A stretch of DNA of 64,000 bases from Arcanobacterium ihumii (GCF_900604515.1 NZ_UWOS01000003.1:1-64000); one strand, 5' to 3'. Positions 21,620-30,763 are shown, counted from the stretch's first letter. Notes: generated by a model from the sequence alone, not told the origin. A program made the numbers and translations.

Positions 21620-22627
21620 TTACGCAGTGCCAAGCGTGAGTTCACCGCAGAGTGGAGTTTCCATCCAATCCCGAAATTCTTTTCCATGCATTCCCTGCGA
21701 AAGAAGGAAAATAGTCTTTGCATAGCAGGCTTCAAACGTCATATTCAAAGCGCTCACAACTCCAAGCTCGGCAAGCGCATATCCCGATTCATAGTGTCCA
21801 AGCACTACATGGGCCTGCATACACTGCGAGGAAACAATCACTTCTACTCCGTCATTCACAATTTCGACCAACACATCTACTAAGCCAGGCTCATCCGCTG
21901 GAATATTTCCAGTGCCATAGGCGCGCAAAATTACTGCTTCGGGCCGAGGCTCAAGCATCGCTTTCACTCGCGTTGCAGTAATACCCGGTACCAGATCTAG
22001 AACGACGACGTCGTGGCGATCGTATTTATTGATGTCACCAACATCAGAAGAAAACGCTTTGTCACCGAAGTCGCTCCATTGCCATGGAGCTCCAGTAGTT
22101 GCGAGAACAGGAGAATTCGGAGAAGAAAATCCTTCGAAATTCCATGACGACCATTTCGTTGCGGAAGCTCCATTGATGATGGAGCGACCAAAAACAAGTG
22201 CCACGCCTCTAACATTTCCGCTGGTAATAGCCATTAAAGCATCAACTACATTCGCATAAGCATCAGTATCGAGAGCGCCGATCGGGAGTTGGGAGCCAGT
22301 GAGAACAACTGGCTTCCCAAATCCCCGAAGTGCGAATGCTAAAGCAGATGAGGCATAGGCCATCGTGTCCGTGCCATGCAAGATAACAAATCCGTCGGCA
22401 TCGTCACGTGAATTCCATAGTGTATCGACCAATGCTTGCCAGTCTGCAGGTGTAGCGTTAGATGAATCGATAAGAGTTTCAAACTCAGTGAGGGTCACTT
22501 CTCCAATGGTTGGACGCCGTGATACCAACTCTTTGAGCCAAGTGTCGAGATCAGCTCCAGGTGCCAGACCTGAATCGGTCTCAACCATTCCGATTGTTCC
22601 ACCTGAATAAATGACGTTGATTCGCAC
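21620..22627 (-). CDS. ansA: L-asparaginase, type I
   Basis: Hydrolyses asparagine to aspartate and ammonia. The two catalytic threonine motifs are visible: VIYSGGTIGM near the start and HGTDTMAYASSALAFAL at about residue 88. The 335-residue length and absence of a signal peptide point to the cytosolic type I enzyme. It lies between the permease and aspartase genes on the same strand, so imported asparagine would pass to aspartate and then fumarate. Confidence 0.93.
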   Translation of the reverse strand: MRINVIYSGGTIGMVETDSGLAPGADLDTWLKELVSRRPTIGEVTLTEFETLIDSSNATPADWQALVDTLWNSRDDADGFVILHGTDTMAYASSALAFALRGFGKPVVLTGSQLPIGALDTDAYANVVDALMAITSGNVRGVALVFGRSIINGASATKWSSWNFEGFSSPNSPVLATTGAPWQWSDFGDKAFSSDVGDINKYDRHDVVVLDLVPGITATRVKAMLEPRPEAVILRAYGTGNIPADEPGLVDVLVEIVNDGVEVIVSSQCMQAHVVLGHYESGYALAELGVVSALNMTFEACYAKTIFLLSQGMHGKEFRDWMETPLCGELTLGTA

Positions 22628-22639
22628 GATTTCACCTTA

Positions 22640-24112
22640 CTATGAGGTTACGCCTGTAGCTCCGCCGTCTATGGTTTCGGCATCAAGCACGTGATCCATG
22701 AGGTCGCCACGAATACGGTTACGGACCGAATACCAGCCGATCACCAGCATAACTGCGATGCCAATAAACATGAAGATCGTTGGACGACCGACTTTTGGAT
22801 CGAACCACATCGAACCGATGACTAGGAGTAAGAACGCAATTGCGACCAAATTTGTATATGGGGCAAAGCGCAACCGGTAGTTAGGACGCTCCTCGATTCC
22901 ACGTTCAGTCCGGCGAACAAAGATCCAATGCGTGATCAGGATTGAGATCCACGTACCTGCAATTCCGATGGCCGCGAGGTTCATGACGATTTCAAAGGCC
23001 TTGCTTGGATAGGCATAGTTGATGAGCACACCGATGAGACCAAGTACAGCTGTGATGATGATTGCGTTCATCGGAACGTGGTTCTTATTGAGTTTCGCTG
23101 CCACCTTTGGCGCTTCACCTGCGACTGCAAGCGAACGGAGGGTTCGTCCAGTTGCATAGAGACCCGCGTTGAGGGAAGACAACGCGGCGGTGAGAACGAC
23201 GATTTGCATGATCGTGCCAGCATGAGGAATACCAATGCCACTAAAGAAGGTAACGAATGGGGATTCGTCTGCGGAATAAGCGGTCCAGGGAAGGACGAGC
23301 GTCATGAGGATAACAGCGCCCACGTAGAAAAAGGCAATACGCCAGATCATCGAGTTGATTGCCTTGGGTAAGACAGTCTTTGCATTCTCAGCTTCACCAG
23401 CTGCAACACCGACCATTTCAGTGCCACCGAAAGCAAAAACGACCCCGAGGGAAAGCGTGAAGAGTGGAAGGACTCCCAATGGGAAGAAACCACCAGCATT
23501 GGTCAGATTATGAACACCAGCAGTGTGGTTACCAACGCTCTGACCGGTAACGATTGCCCAGATCGCGATAGCCATGAAAATAAGGATTGCACTTACTTTG
23601 ATAAGTGCAAGCCAGAATTCAAATTCTCCAAAAGCCTTGACGGAAAGGATGTTGAGGACGAGTACTAGTAAGAGCGCCACAGTTGCCAAAACCCACTGTG
23701 GGACCGCTTGGAAAGTTGGCCAGTAGTGCAGATAAAGAGCCACCGCCGTGATGTCTGCCATGACGGTAGTCGACCAGTCTAAAAAGAATAGCCATCCTGT
23801 CACGTAAGCACCTTTTTCGCCCATGAATTCGCGAGCATAGGAGACGAACGCCCCCGAAGACGGTCGACGAATTGAGAGTTCACCAAGGGCACGTACCATG
23901 ATAAAAGCAATGACACCACATAGCGCGTAGGAGATAGCGAGCGCTGGTCCACCTTGAGAAAGGCGTCCACCAGCACCAAGGAACAAACCAGTTCCGATCG
24001 ATCCACCGATTGCGATCATCTGAATATGCCGGTTTTTCAAACCTTTTGAATAACCCTCATCAGCTTTATCTTGGGCTTGTGAATTGACTGGAGTGCCAGA
24101 ATTCTGGTTCAT
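22640..24112 (-). CDS. Amino-acid permease, AnsP/GabP type (probable asparagine permease)
   Basis: Twelve-span APC-superfamily transporter of 490 residues. The first span contains the signature MIAIGGSIGTGLFLGAGGRLSQGGPALAISY (substrate and sodium-independent APC site), and GELSIRRPSSGAFVSYARE follows. The N-terminal 27 residues are cytosolic and polar. It is 12 nt upstream of asparaginase, which favours asparagine as substrate; the family also includes GABA, proline and aromatic permeases. A GGAG eight bases before the ATG supports the start. Confidence 0.88.
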   Translation of the reverse strand: MNQNSGTPVNSQAQDKADEGYSKGLKNRHIQMIAIGGSIGTGLFLGAGGRLSQGGPALAISYALCGVIAFIMVRALGELSIRRPSSGAFVSYAREFMGEKGAYVTGWLFFLDWSTTVMADITAVALYLHYWPTFQAVPQWVLATVALLLVLVLNILSVKAFGEFEFWLALIKVSAILIFMAIAIWAIVTGQSVGNHTAGVHNLTNAGGFFPLGVLPLFTLSLGVVFAFGGTEMVGVAAGEAENAKTVLPKAINSMIWRIAFFYVGAVILMTLVLPWTAYSADESPFVTFFSGIGIPHAGTIMQIVVLTAALSSLNAGLYATGRTLRSLAVAGEAPKVAAKLNKNHVPMNAIIITAVLGLIGVLINYAYPSKAFEIVMNLAAIGIAGTWISILITHWIFVRRTERGIEERPNYRLRFAPYTNLVAIAFLLLVIGSMWFDPKVGRPTIFMFIGIAVMLVIGWYSVRNRIRGDLMDHVLDAETIDGGATGVTS

Positions 24113-24614
24113 ACGAAAACTCCATCTGTTGAGTCCGCACCGCGGAAGTGGATAAATATTAAGATCGCATACCCTCGCATACGCTCACATGACCATTTTT
24201 ACACCTCGGACAAGAGGTCGAACGCAAATCGTAATTTTTAGATAATTTTTCACTTAACTCACATTTGCATTACTTAACTAATTTAGGATAAAAGCCCCAT
24301 GGCGTTCAATGCCGTGAAAACAAATGTTAGCTTCGTGAAGTCACCCACTGTACAGCATTTAGTGAAGAGATTAGAAACCTGCTTTTGTGAGTAAAACCAA
24401 GTCGAGCATGGAGCACCTTAATCCTGCCGAATATGGTGACGACAAAATTACAGGGCTCAGCAACGGTTGAAGGCGTGGCTTTCACACTGAATTTGCCACA
24501 CCTTCAACCAGGTATTCTATTTTCCTAATCCACCGTTTTCCACCATCAAGTCAAAATGCCTTTAGACTTGATCAATTATTCATCGATGCGGATCTATTTC
24601 CATCGTTGCTCGCC
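24113..24614. other. Intergenic stretch between permease and adhesin genes
   Basis: No gene supported in these 502 bases. The right-hand part of the permease upstream region contains the closely repeated CGCATAC at about 24168-24180, which might be a regulator site. The left of the adhesin end holds the hairpin at 24466-24508. The remainder is AT-rich with no clear structure. Confidence 0.5.
24466..24508 (-). terminator. Hairpin downstream of adhesin gene
   Basis: A 14-bp stem (24466-24479 with 24495-24508, one G-T pair) lies 107 nt past the adhesin stop codon. It has no good T run, so termination is likely but not certain. Confidence 0.5.
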
Positions 24615-26897
24615 CTACAGTTTTTCACTGGTTCTTTGACCTTTTTGCGATTTCATCCATGCGCCAGCACCACCTAAGAGTAGAAACAGTGCAGCGCTTT
24701 CCCAAACATAGTAGTTTGCGCCAGTAACCGCTAGCGCCGCCACTAGTTCCTTATTCACCTTAATCGTTTGCAGTTGTTCATTCACATCGTGATGGACAGC
24801 AATCGTCTTTCCCGCGAGTTGTATATCTTCAAACACCACGACGCTTTCAGCGTTTAGTTTCGAGGCATCAAAGTTCATCGTTACAAAGGCACACTCTGAA
24901 GGATCTTTTGGCAAAAAATCGATCTGGGAAGAAACTGCCTTCCCCTCCGAATCAAGGACAGGACTTCCATCACGATAGTGAAGTGATCCAGTAACTTGGT
25001 AGATAGTTCCGGGAATTAATGATTGTTGCAAATCGCAAACTTTATCGGTAATTGATTGCTCAGGTTTAGCAATCACCTCTTTAGAACCGTTATGAGTATT
25101 TGAAGCTGATGTGAAAAGAGCAGGCATTTTCCGCTCAACTACGTATTGTTCTTTCGAATCTTCGAGTGAAGAACGGAATGGCTTCACTCGATCATCGCCA
25201 ACAAATGACGTTTCAAATACGTATGTACCTGGAATATCACCGTGTTCATCGCGTTTAACTTTGAATTCTGTTGCACCAATATTCGGGTAATACCCGTTTT
25301 GCGCAGATACGTTTACTTTTGCGATTTCTTCCGCAGCGCCACGGTTTTCATCGGTTACCTCAGTTCCTTTCGGAAAGAAAAGTAGCGTTTGAGTCATAGA
25401 TTTTTGATCAGATCCAAAATATTCGTCACCTAAAAAATCACCATGGTTCACCGGAAATCCCTTCACAAATAAATCATCAACTAGGTAGGATCCCGATTTT
25501 GTTTCTCGGATAGACATCGTCGAATCTATCTCTGCCGTTGTTCGGTAGGAAGTGGTTTCATTTGGTATTCCATAACCGTCTGCCCAATCACTATGGATAT
25601 AGTTCTGCACTTCGTTCGGTTGCTTTGATTTTTCAACACTCCAAACAACCGTGGCAAAACCTGGCTTATTCGACTTAAAGGATGCCTTCACAGAGCCTGG
25701 TCCCTTTGCCACAACGCTCACTGATTCAATAGCAACCGCTCGGCTGGGAACAACATCTATCTTTTTCGGTGGATTCTCACCCATAAAATATGCCGTTGCT
25801 GTAAAAGTAACCGGAACCGGCGTCGTCGTGTCATCGAAATTGAGCCATTTTCCATTTCCATAGCTAGGATCCGATAACGCATTGAATGTATCGATAAAGA
25901 CTCCGTCATCACTAATCTTCACCACCTGCGATGTTCCCATCGGCTGAAAATCATACGTAACGTCCCAACGCGGGCCAGATATTAAAATTTCTTCAGGGTC
26001 GTAGATTATTGAGTTTCCATAGGTAACCGTATTTTGTGACTGGTCATTAATGAGTTTGGTAAGAGTTTTACGAGAAGCCTTAAATTTTATCGAGGTTTCT
26101 ACCTTGCCATTTCCAGTGGATTTCCAACTCAAGGTCATCGGTGTTGATTGACTTGTCCCCGTCCAGATTTGTGTACCAGTTGTATCAAATACAGCTGGAC
26201 CGCTCAGCATCACAGTCATCGGAATTCCCTCGATATATGCTCCGGTTTGGTTGGTAACACCGATTGAATGGATATTACCTTTCCGCAACTGTTCACCCGA
26301 AACTCCACCGGGCTGGTATCCAACTGCTGCCGAATTCTTAGCTTCAGACGCAAGCCCCTGCGCTGTGCTTTCAATGTGCGGCGCATACTTTCGAACTGTG
26401 GACATAATATCGTTTACTACATTTTGTGCCGAAGAATCTGAATAGAGCTTAGACCCCACGGAATCTTCTTCAAAATTTGCGTGAACTAGGAGAGAAATCG
26501 CCGATTGCACCGCAGGGTCCGTCGACCCCTTGTATCTGTCTAAAAGGTACGCCATTTGAGGTGTTGTCAATTCTAGACCGGAAACTCGTGGAATAGCCGT
26601 GTCCAGCGTTGCTACGCTGATAACTTGGTCTCCACTGACCGGTGCAGAAAGACCACTTTGTACACAGTAAGCTACCAATCCTCCGGTTGACGAACTAGGT
26701 GCCTGCGTACCCAACCAAGCAGTATCTGTTCCTTCTCCGATGTAGTAACCAATTCTCCCTAGTCCCTCTGGGTCGTTGGCTGAAATCGTGGCGTGAGCTG
26801 GTTGGGAAAACGCCATTGAATAGCTAAAGAAGAAAAGGAATACCGTGTTTATCATGACGTAGAATCGCATTCTGCGACGATGTCTATAGGGTTGCAT
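24615..26897 (-). CDS. Cell-wall-anchored surface protein with thioester and VaFE domains
   Basis: Secreted, sortase-anchored adhesin-like protein of 760 residues. The signal peptide spans 1-36 (cut after SQPAHA). At 37-200 is a thioester-domain-like region: Cys78 in LVAYCVQSG and Gln114 in TPQMAYLL would form the internal thioester used to bond covalently to host proteins. Residues about 390-600 look like Ig-like beta modules. About 620-715 is a VaFE / T-Q ester-bond module (TDKVCDL, YQVTGSLHYRDG, VVFEDIQLAGKTIAVHHDVN). LAVTG (722-726), a hydrophobic span and a basic tail complete the anchor; LAxTG suggests a class E-type sortase. Start follows TGGAGTAATA. The sortase is not in the window. 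Confidence 0.85.
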   Translation of the reverse strand: MQPYRHRRRMRFYVMINTVFLFFFSYSMAFSQPAHATISANDPEGLGRIGYYIGEGTDTAWLGTQAPSSSTGGLVAYCVQSGLSAPVSGDQVISVATLDTAIPRVSGLELTTPQMAYLLDRYKGSTDPAVQSAISLLVHANFEEDSVGSKLYSDSSAQNVVNDIMSTVRKYAPHIESTAQGLASEAKNSAAVGYQPGGVSGEQLRKGNIHSIGVTNQTGAYIEGIPMTVMLSGPAVFDTTGTQIWTGTSQSTPMTLSWKSTGNGKVETSIKFKASRKTLTKLINDQSQNTVTYGNSIIYDPEEILISGPRWDVTYDFQPMGTSQVVKISDDGVFIDTFNALSDPSYGNGKWLNFDDTTTPVPVTFTATAYFMGENPPKKIDVVPSRAVAIESVSVVAKGPGSVKASFKSNKPGFATVVWSVEKSKQPNEVQNYIHSDWADGYGIPNETTSYRTTAEIDSTMSIRETKSGSYLVDDLFVKGFPVNHGDFLGDEYFGSDQKSMTQTLLFFPKGTEVTDENRGAAEEIAKVNVSAQNGYYPNIGATEFKVKRDEHGDIPGTYVFETSFVGDDRVKPFRSSLEDSKEQYVVERKMPALFTSASNTHNGSKEVIAKPEQSITDKVCDLQQSLIPGTIYQVTGSLHYRDGSPVLDSEGKAVSSQIDFLPKDPSECAFVTMNFDASKLNAESVVVFEDIQLAGKTIAVHHDVNEQLQTIKVNKELVAALAVTGANYYVWESAALFLLLGGAGAWMKSQKGQRTSEKL

Positions 26898-26989
26898 TAT
26901 TACTCCATTCAGTGGTTTTTGGGTGTACTAAATCCAGCCCGCTCGGGCTGTAATACTTTGTTTGATCGTGAGAAAGTGCACGAGCTAGG

Positions 26990-27217
26990 TCAGCAAGGCA
27001 TCACCCATGAGTTATCATTCGTATCTGCACGAATACCTTGATCTCGTTCATCAGTCACAACCCACACGCCGTCAGCGCTATTCGCCACTGACTCGCTACG
27101 TTCAATGAGGATCCCTGCTACTAAAACAACAAATGTAAGTCCGCCAAGCATAAACATGATTACTCGGCGTCGTGTCTGTCGAGGCAGATCATTTTTTCGC
27201 AACTTTGATTCGCCCAT
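26990..27217 (-). CDS. Small single-span membrane protein
   Basis: A 75-residue predicted protein with a basic N-terminus (KLRKNDLPRQTRRR), one membrane span (VIMFMLGGLTFVVLVAGILI) and a short outer tail ending in VMPC. I do not recognise a family. It precedes the adhesin gene on the same strand with a 92-nt gap, so it may belong with it. No convincing ribosome-binding site is seen, which keeps confidence modest. Confidence 0.45.
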   Translation of the reverse strand: MGESKLRKNDLPRQTRRRVIMFMLGGLTFVVLVAGILIERSESVANSADGVWVVTDERDQGIRADTNDNSWVMPC

Positions 27218-27529
27218 CGCTTTTGCTCTCTTGATTCATATGGTTAATGCAGATACCAAAACCGAAAATTTCCTTGAGATTCTCTATAAATGATTCACTC
27301 AAGATCCCTATGGCAAAGGCGATAATCTATTTGTAGCAATATTTAGAAAAACCATATTTTGTTTTCCACAAGGTGGGTGAAAACACCTGAAAATTAGCTA
27401 AAATATTTCCTACATTTTCCTATTTGTTTTACAAATATGCTGGTCTTTACGCTATTCGCTATTGTTGTCCACGTTAAATGGAATAGTATTCATTTCACAT
27501 AACTCAACGTCGAGTACGGAGGTACAGAA
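27218..27529. other. AT-rich divergent intergenic region
   Basis: No gene seen in these 312 bases. They separate the minus-strand small membrane protein from the plus-strand secreted nuclease, so they should carry both promoters. The nuclease has a clear GGAGGT seven bases before its ATG. No repeats or strong hairpins are seen. Confidence 0.5.
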
Positions 27530-28237
27530 ATGAAAAGAAAACTACTTGCTTCAGTCACAACTCTTCTAACGTTCGTGGCATGCACACCAGCAATGGGATT
27601 AACCGACTCTCCTGCGGTGCAGTCACAAATAACCATCGAAGCTGCTAGAAGCACAAACCTAAACAAGGCAACGACGATCGACTCAGAATCTGCTGAGGCG
27701 GAATTAGATAAATTGCCTGTTAAAGGTCGCGCACCAAAAACGGGATATAGTCGCAAGCAATTCGGGCCCGCCTGGGCCGACACCGACCACAACGGTTGTG
27801 ACACGCGAAATGACATTCTCCAACGCGATCTTACGAATATTAAAACTAAGGCGAATGGATGCACGGTTCTTTCAGGCACCCTCGTTAGCCCCTATACTGG
27901 GGAAACAATCGAGTTCGTCCGCGGAAATTTGACATCTAGCCTCGTTCCAATCGATCACGTCGTAGCCCTTTCCGACGCTTGGCAAAAAGGAGCTCAACAA
28001 ATTTCGGCCGAGGATCGCAAAGAGCTTGCTAACGACCCACTTAACCTCATCGCCGTCGACGAAAGGTCCAACAAACAAAAGAGTGACGCTGACGCTGCTT
28101 CATGGCTGCCGAGTAATAAGTCATTTAGGTGCGAATACGTTACAAGGCAGATTCAGGTAAAGACCAAGTATCAACTTTGGGTAACGAGCCCCGAGAAAAC
28201 CGCAATGAAGGACGTACTCGCTACGTGCCCACGCTAA
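27530..28237 (+). CDS. Secreted HNH-family endonuclease (DUF1524/GmrSD C-terminal type)
   Basis: A 235-residue exported protein. Residues 1-24 form a signal peptide; the Cys in TFVACTPA could make it a lipoprotein, but the lipobox is imperfect. The nuclease region has the family signatures: WADTDHNGCDTRNDIL, the catalytic VPIDHVVALSDAW (DH as metal/general-base pair) and NLIAVDERSNKQKSD. Close relatives are secreted non-specific nucleases found widely in actinobacteria. It may degrade extracellular DNA for nutrition or defence. GGAGGT supports the start and a hairpin follows the stop. Confidence 0.85.
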   Translation: MKRKLLASVTTLLTFVACTPAMGLTDSPAVQSQITIEAARSTNLNKATTIDSESAEAELDKLPVKGRAPKTGYSRKQFGPAWADTDHNGCDTRNDILQRDLTNIKTKANGCTVLSGTLVSPYTGETIEFVRGNLTSSLVPIDHVVALSDAWQKGAQQISAEDRKELANDPLNLIAVDERSNKQKSDADAASWLPSNKSFRCEYVTRQIQVKTKYQLWVTSPEKTAMKDVLATCPR

Positions 28238-28244
28238 AACTGGC

Positions 28245-28274
28245 TTCGTGCGGGATTGTAAAATCCCGCACGAA
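28245..28274 (+). terminator. Terminator after secreted nuclease
   Basis: A 13-bp perfect stem (28245-28257 with 28262-28274) with a GTAA loop starts 7 nt after the stop codon of the nuclease gene. Confidence 0.8.
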
Positions 28275-28395
28275 TTCCCTACCTCTTTAAGGGCAGCGAC
28301 AACGGATCACATTAGTTTCATGAACAACCCCAGTTGGACACAACCTAGTTTCCGGTACGCATTTATTGGGCACCTAGGAACAGGGTTCTTTTCTT

Positions 28396-28797
28396 TTGAC
28401 GCTTTCCTTGGCTGAATTTTGCAACGTTGTGTTTAGGATTCATCTGCCAAGGTTCTTCACCTTAGCTATTATGCTTTTGATCGCAGAGTTCCTCTCCCAG
28501 CTATTCCTAACTGTTTTTGATCGAAGAATCGAACAAAAACGCAGGCGCACTGGAGCCAGCTCCCTTCCCAACGCAGTTTCAGGCGTTGCAGTTCGAACCT
28601 TAGCATTCGCCGTCGTCGGAACATTTACGACTTCATCGAGAGCTACAGTAACGATCGTCGTCTGTGCCTTCCTCGTTTCCTTAGGCGAAATGGCTACGCT
28701 GAAATCGTGGAAAGATGGACTTGACGACGACGAAGTACGGCACGCAGTCCAAGAGACGGCTCAGCTTGCGCGCGATACCTTTCACGGATCGGATTGA
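28396..28797 (+). CDS. Hypothetical integral membrane protein
   Basis: Open frame of up to 133 residues beginning at TTG with no ribosome-binding site; the true start may be a GTG at residue 12 or ATG at residue 26. It has about three hydrophobic segments (FFTLAIMLLIAEFLSQLFL, TLAFAVVGTFTT, VTIVVCAFLVSL) and an acidic C-terminal tail. I do not recognise a family. It may be the remaining part of a longer gene, because the N-terminus starts abruptly. Confidence 0.4.
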   Translation: MTLSLAEFCNVVFRIHLPRFFTLAIMLLIAEFLSQLFLTVFDRRIEQKRRRTGASSLPNAVSGVAVRTLAFAVVGTFTTSSRATVTIVVCAFLVSLGEMATLKSWKDGLDDDEVRHAVQETAQLARDTFHGSD

Positions 28798-28973
28798 ATC
28801 TTAGCTGACGAGCCAATACGTTCTTTTCGAGTTTTGCAGAGATAGGACGCCATAATTATTGCGAGTGCTAACAATGCTATGGTGCTAATGATTATCATTG
28901 TTCGAGCGGAGATGTCAGCGAAAAGAACTGTATAGCTCATAGGAAAATAACTGAAAACTCTGGGTGATTGCAC
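28782..28973 (-). CDS. Possible small membrane protein
   Basis: A 63-residue frame starting at GTG five nt after the stop of the upstream small gene. One membrane span (MIIISTIALLALAIIMASYLC) is followed by a basic tail. The Shine-Dalgarno is poor and the 3' end overlaps the convergent membrane gene by 16 nt. It may form a pair with the 28979-29194 gene. Low certainty. Confidence 0.3.
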   Translation of the reverse strand: MQSPRVFSYFPMSYTVLFADISARTMIIISTIALLALAIIMASYLCKTRKERIGSSAKIQSDP

Positions 28974-28978
28974 CCTGT

Positions 28979-29194
28979 TTATTCATCGGATTGTTTTATA
29001 TTCATTTGCTCTTGGATAGCATCAATTTTCTTTTCAACCCTGACATTATGCCGCCCCATAATTCTCTCGACAACAATGATGCCGGTCACCACCAAAACTA
29101 TGATCAGCACACCAAACCAAAACCAGTAATCAGAGGATTTTGGCAGGAGTACGGACCCCTTAGCACAATATAGTTCGTTAAGCACACTTAACAT
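28979..29194 (-). CDS. Small single-span membrane protein
   Basis: A 71-residue protein with one span (YWFWFGVLIIVLVVTGIIVV) and a charged, possibly coiled tail (VEKKIDAIQEQMNIKQ). The ATG at 29194 lies five bases after AGGGG, which supports a real gene; an ATG one codon earlier is too close. Holin-like size and topology, but no family recognised. Confidence 0.5.
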   Translation of the reverse strand: MLSVLNELYCAKGSVLLPKSSDYWFWFGVLIIVLVVTGIIVVERIMGRHNVRVEKKIDAIQEQMNIKQSDE

Positions 29195-29367
29195 CATTAC
29201 CCCTGTGCAACTGCGACCATACCGTACAGATTACTACGAACACCTATCAATCTAGTATTCATATTGGTTGACAAATTGAGATGCCGTATAAGGAGCCAGC
29301 AATATGGTCTCGCCCGGTACTACAGCTACAGAGTCCACTAGCAATACACTTTGAAAACAGAGACTCC

Positions 29368-29565
29368 ATGGCGCTCGATCGATTCGTTCGAAACTGTTAC
29401 GTTCGAATTATCGGGATTATGTGCATGGTCATTGTTTACATTACATCTCTATTCGAACATGACAGTCGAGGAGCGGTGGTTTCTACCGTTTTCATCGCAG
29501 TAACACTAACGGTCATTCGTAAGATCAGAGCTGAAAAGCCGAAGGATAAGAATACAAAATTCTAG
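29368..29565 (+). CDS. Small two-span membrane protein (paralogue of 37576-37755)
   Basis: A 65-residue protein from the ATG at 29368 with two hydrophobic segments (VRIIGIMCMVIVYITSLF and GAVVSTVFIAVTLTVI) and a basic tail. It closely matches the protein at 37576-37755 inside the element (shared pattern RNxYVxIIGIxCM, D(S/T)RG, VV(S/A)TxFI, RKI). The presence of a second copy shows this is a real coding sequence. Function unknown. It lies just outside the left attachment repeat. Confidence 0.6.
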   Translation: MALDRFVRNCYVRIIGIMCMVIVYITSLFEHDSRGAVVSTVFIAVTLTVIRKIRAEKPKDKNTKF

Positions 29566-29618
29566 TTCGGTGCGAATTATGCTCATTCGAAAAGTTGGGA
29601 TTGTTGAACTTGAAAAAA

Positions 29619-29700
29619 CAAAATCCCCAGACTCTGTTGAGTCCAGGGATTCTGGTTTAGTTGCGGGGACAGGATTTGAACCTGCGACCTCCGAGTTATG
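29619..29700. repeat. attL: Left attachment site: 3' tRNA-fMet fragment plus tRNA terminator
   Basis: Bases 29619-29693 are identical to 42762-42836, followed by one mismatch and six more matching bases. The part 29661-29700 is the 3' half of the initiator tRNA gene (T arm, variable loop and anticodon-stem side, minus strand). The part 29622-29651 is the hairpin that terminates the tRNA transcript. Weaker similarity continues to about 29603. It forms the left end of the 13.1-kb element. Confidence 0.93.
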
Positions 29701-29832
29701 GGTATTGAACACAATTGATCGTCTTTTGTTTTGTCGCGTTATCGATAAAGATTTCGGGCTGGTTGCGTAATGTTTGCGATCAAAAAATCGAAGCATTTTT
29801 ATTTCCGATTAGACCTATCGTTAACATGCTGC

Positions 29833-30669
29833 ATGACTAATACACTATGGCCAGTGCCGTCCGAGTGGGAGAAATCCTTAATTTTGTGGGAGCAATATTT
29901 AATTGCTTGTAACAAAAGACCCCGAACTGTTGAAACTCGCATTCGCGCAATGCGTAACTTTGCTAGAGAAATCAATGAAATTCCTCAAAATGTCACTGAA
30001 GATGACATATTTTCCTGGGCTGGACGCAAACAATGGGCAGCTGAAACTAGGCATTCAAAATACGTAACGCTGCGGTCATTCTACGAATGGTACGCAAGGA
30101 AGAATGAGTTGGCTGATCCAACTCTTTATCTTCCTTCAATACACCGAGCCTGTCCTCCCCCGCGTCCTATTCCCGAGTTTTTGTATGAGCAAAGCCTGAG
30201 TGACACCAATTCCCGCCGAACTCTCTTGATACTGCGGTTAGCTGGGAATCTAGGTCTACGAGTCGATGAGATTTGCCGGGCCAATATCGAAGATATTATG
30301 CCAGATTTGCTTGGTTATAGTCTTCGAGTTACCGGCAAAGGCGGTGTTGTTAGGTACCTACCGCTTCCCACCACAATGCATCGTGATCTAATCGCCGCTG
30401 CAGATCCCGTAACAGGTTTTGTTTTCCCAGGCAAGATCAACGGTCATTTATCGGCACGGTGGGTCGGAAAAATCGGCGCTCAAGCGCTCCCTGGTGAGTG
30501 GACTTTGCACACTCTTCGGCACCGTTTCGGAACCATTTCCTACCGGCAAGATCACGATCTACTCACAGTACAACGCTTGCTCGGCCATCTTCAAGTTTCG
30601 ACAACTCAAAGATACGTAGAACCAGCAAAAGAAGCGATGAGGTCAACCATTCTCGCAATAAGCATTTAA
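29833..30669 (+). CDS. int: Tyrosine recombinase / integrase of the element
   Basis: Site-specific recombinase of about 278 residues. The N-terminal SAM-like core-binding domain (WEKSLILWEQYLIACNKRPRTVETR) is followed by a catalytic domain containing Arg in NLGLRVDEIC, the HxxR box HTLRHRFGT, LLGHLQVSTTQRY and the nucleophilic Tyr in that last segment. XerC/D-like size without a long AT-hook arm domain. It lies just inside the left attachment repeat and presumably catalyses integration into tRNA-fMet with the help of the Xis at the right end. The ATG at 29833 gives the usual N-terminus; an upstream ATG at 29770 would add 21 unusual residues. Confidence 0.92.
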   Translation: MTNTLWPVPSEWEKSLILWEQYLIACNKRPRTVETRIRAMRNFAREINEIPQNVTEDDIFSWAGRKQWAAETRHSKYVTLRSFYEWYARKNELADPTLYLPSIHRACPPPRPIPEFLYEQSLSDTNSRRTLLILRLAGNLGLRVDEICRANIEDIMPDLLGYSLRVTGKGGVVRYLPLPTTMHRDLIAAADPVTGFVFPGKINGHLSARWVGKIGAQALPGEWTLHTLRHRFGTISYRQDHDLLTVQRLLGHLQVSTTQRYVEPAKEAMRSTILAISI

Positions 30670-30706
30670 CCGACAAAACTAACAATCTATGCCGAAACAT
30701 CATTTT

Positions 30707-30748
30707 GCTGGCATCTCCGGCAGAGCCAGCACCGCTGGCAAGGCCAGC
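30707..30748. repeat. Hexamer array 1 upstream of parA (candidate centromere/operator)
   Basis: Five hexamers start every 9 bases at 30707, 30716, 30725, 30734 and 30743: GCTGGC, TCCGGC, GCCAGC, GCTGGC, GCCAGC, each separated by 3 variable bases. The array ends 15 nt before the parA ATG at 30764, so a protein bound here would also control parA expression. Confidence 0.7.
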
Positions 30749-30763
30749 AGAAAGGAAAACTCG

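Noticed and set aside
29570-29770. 66-codon plus-strand frame containing SPDSVESRDSGLVAGTGFEPATS
   Set aside because: This peptide is the translated antisense of the tRNA 3' half and terminator, a well-known false annotation; it marks the attachment site, not a protein.
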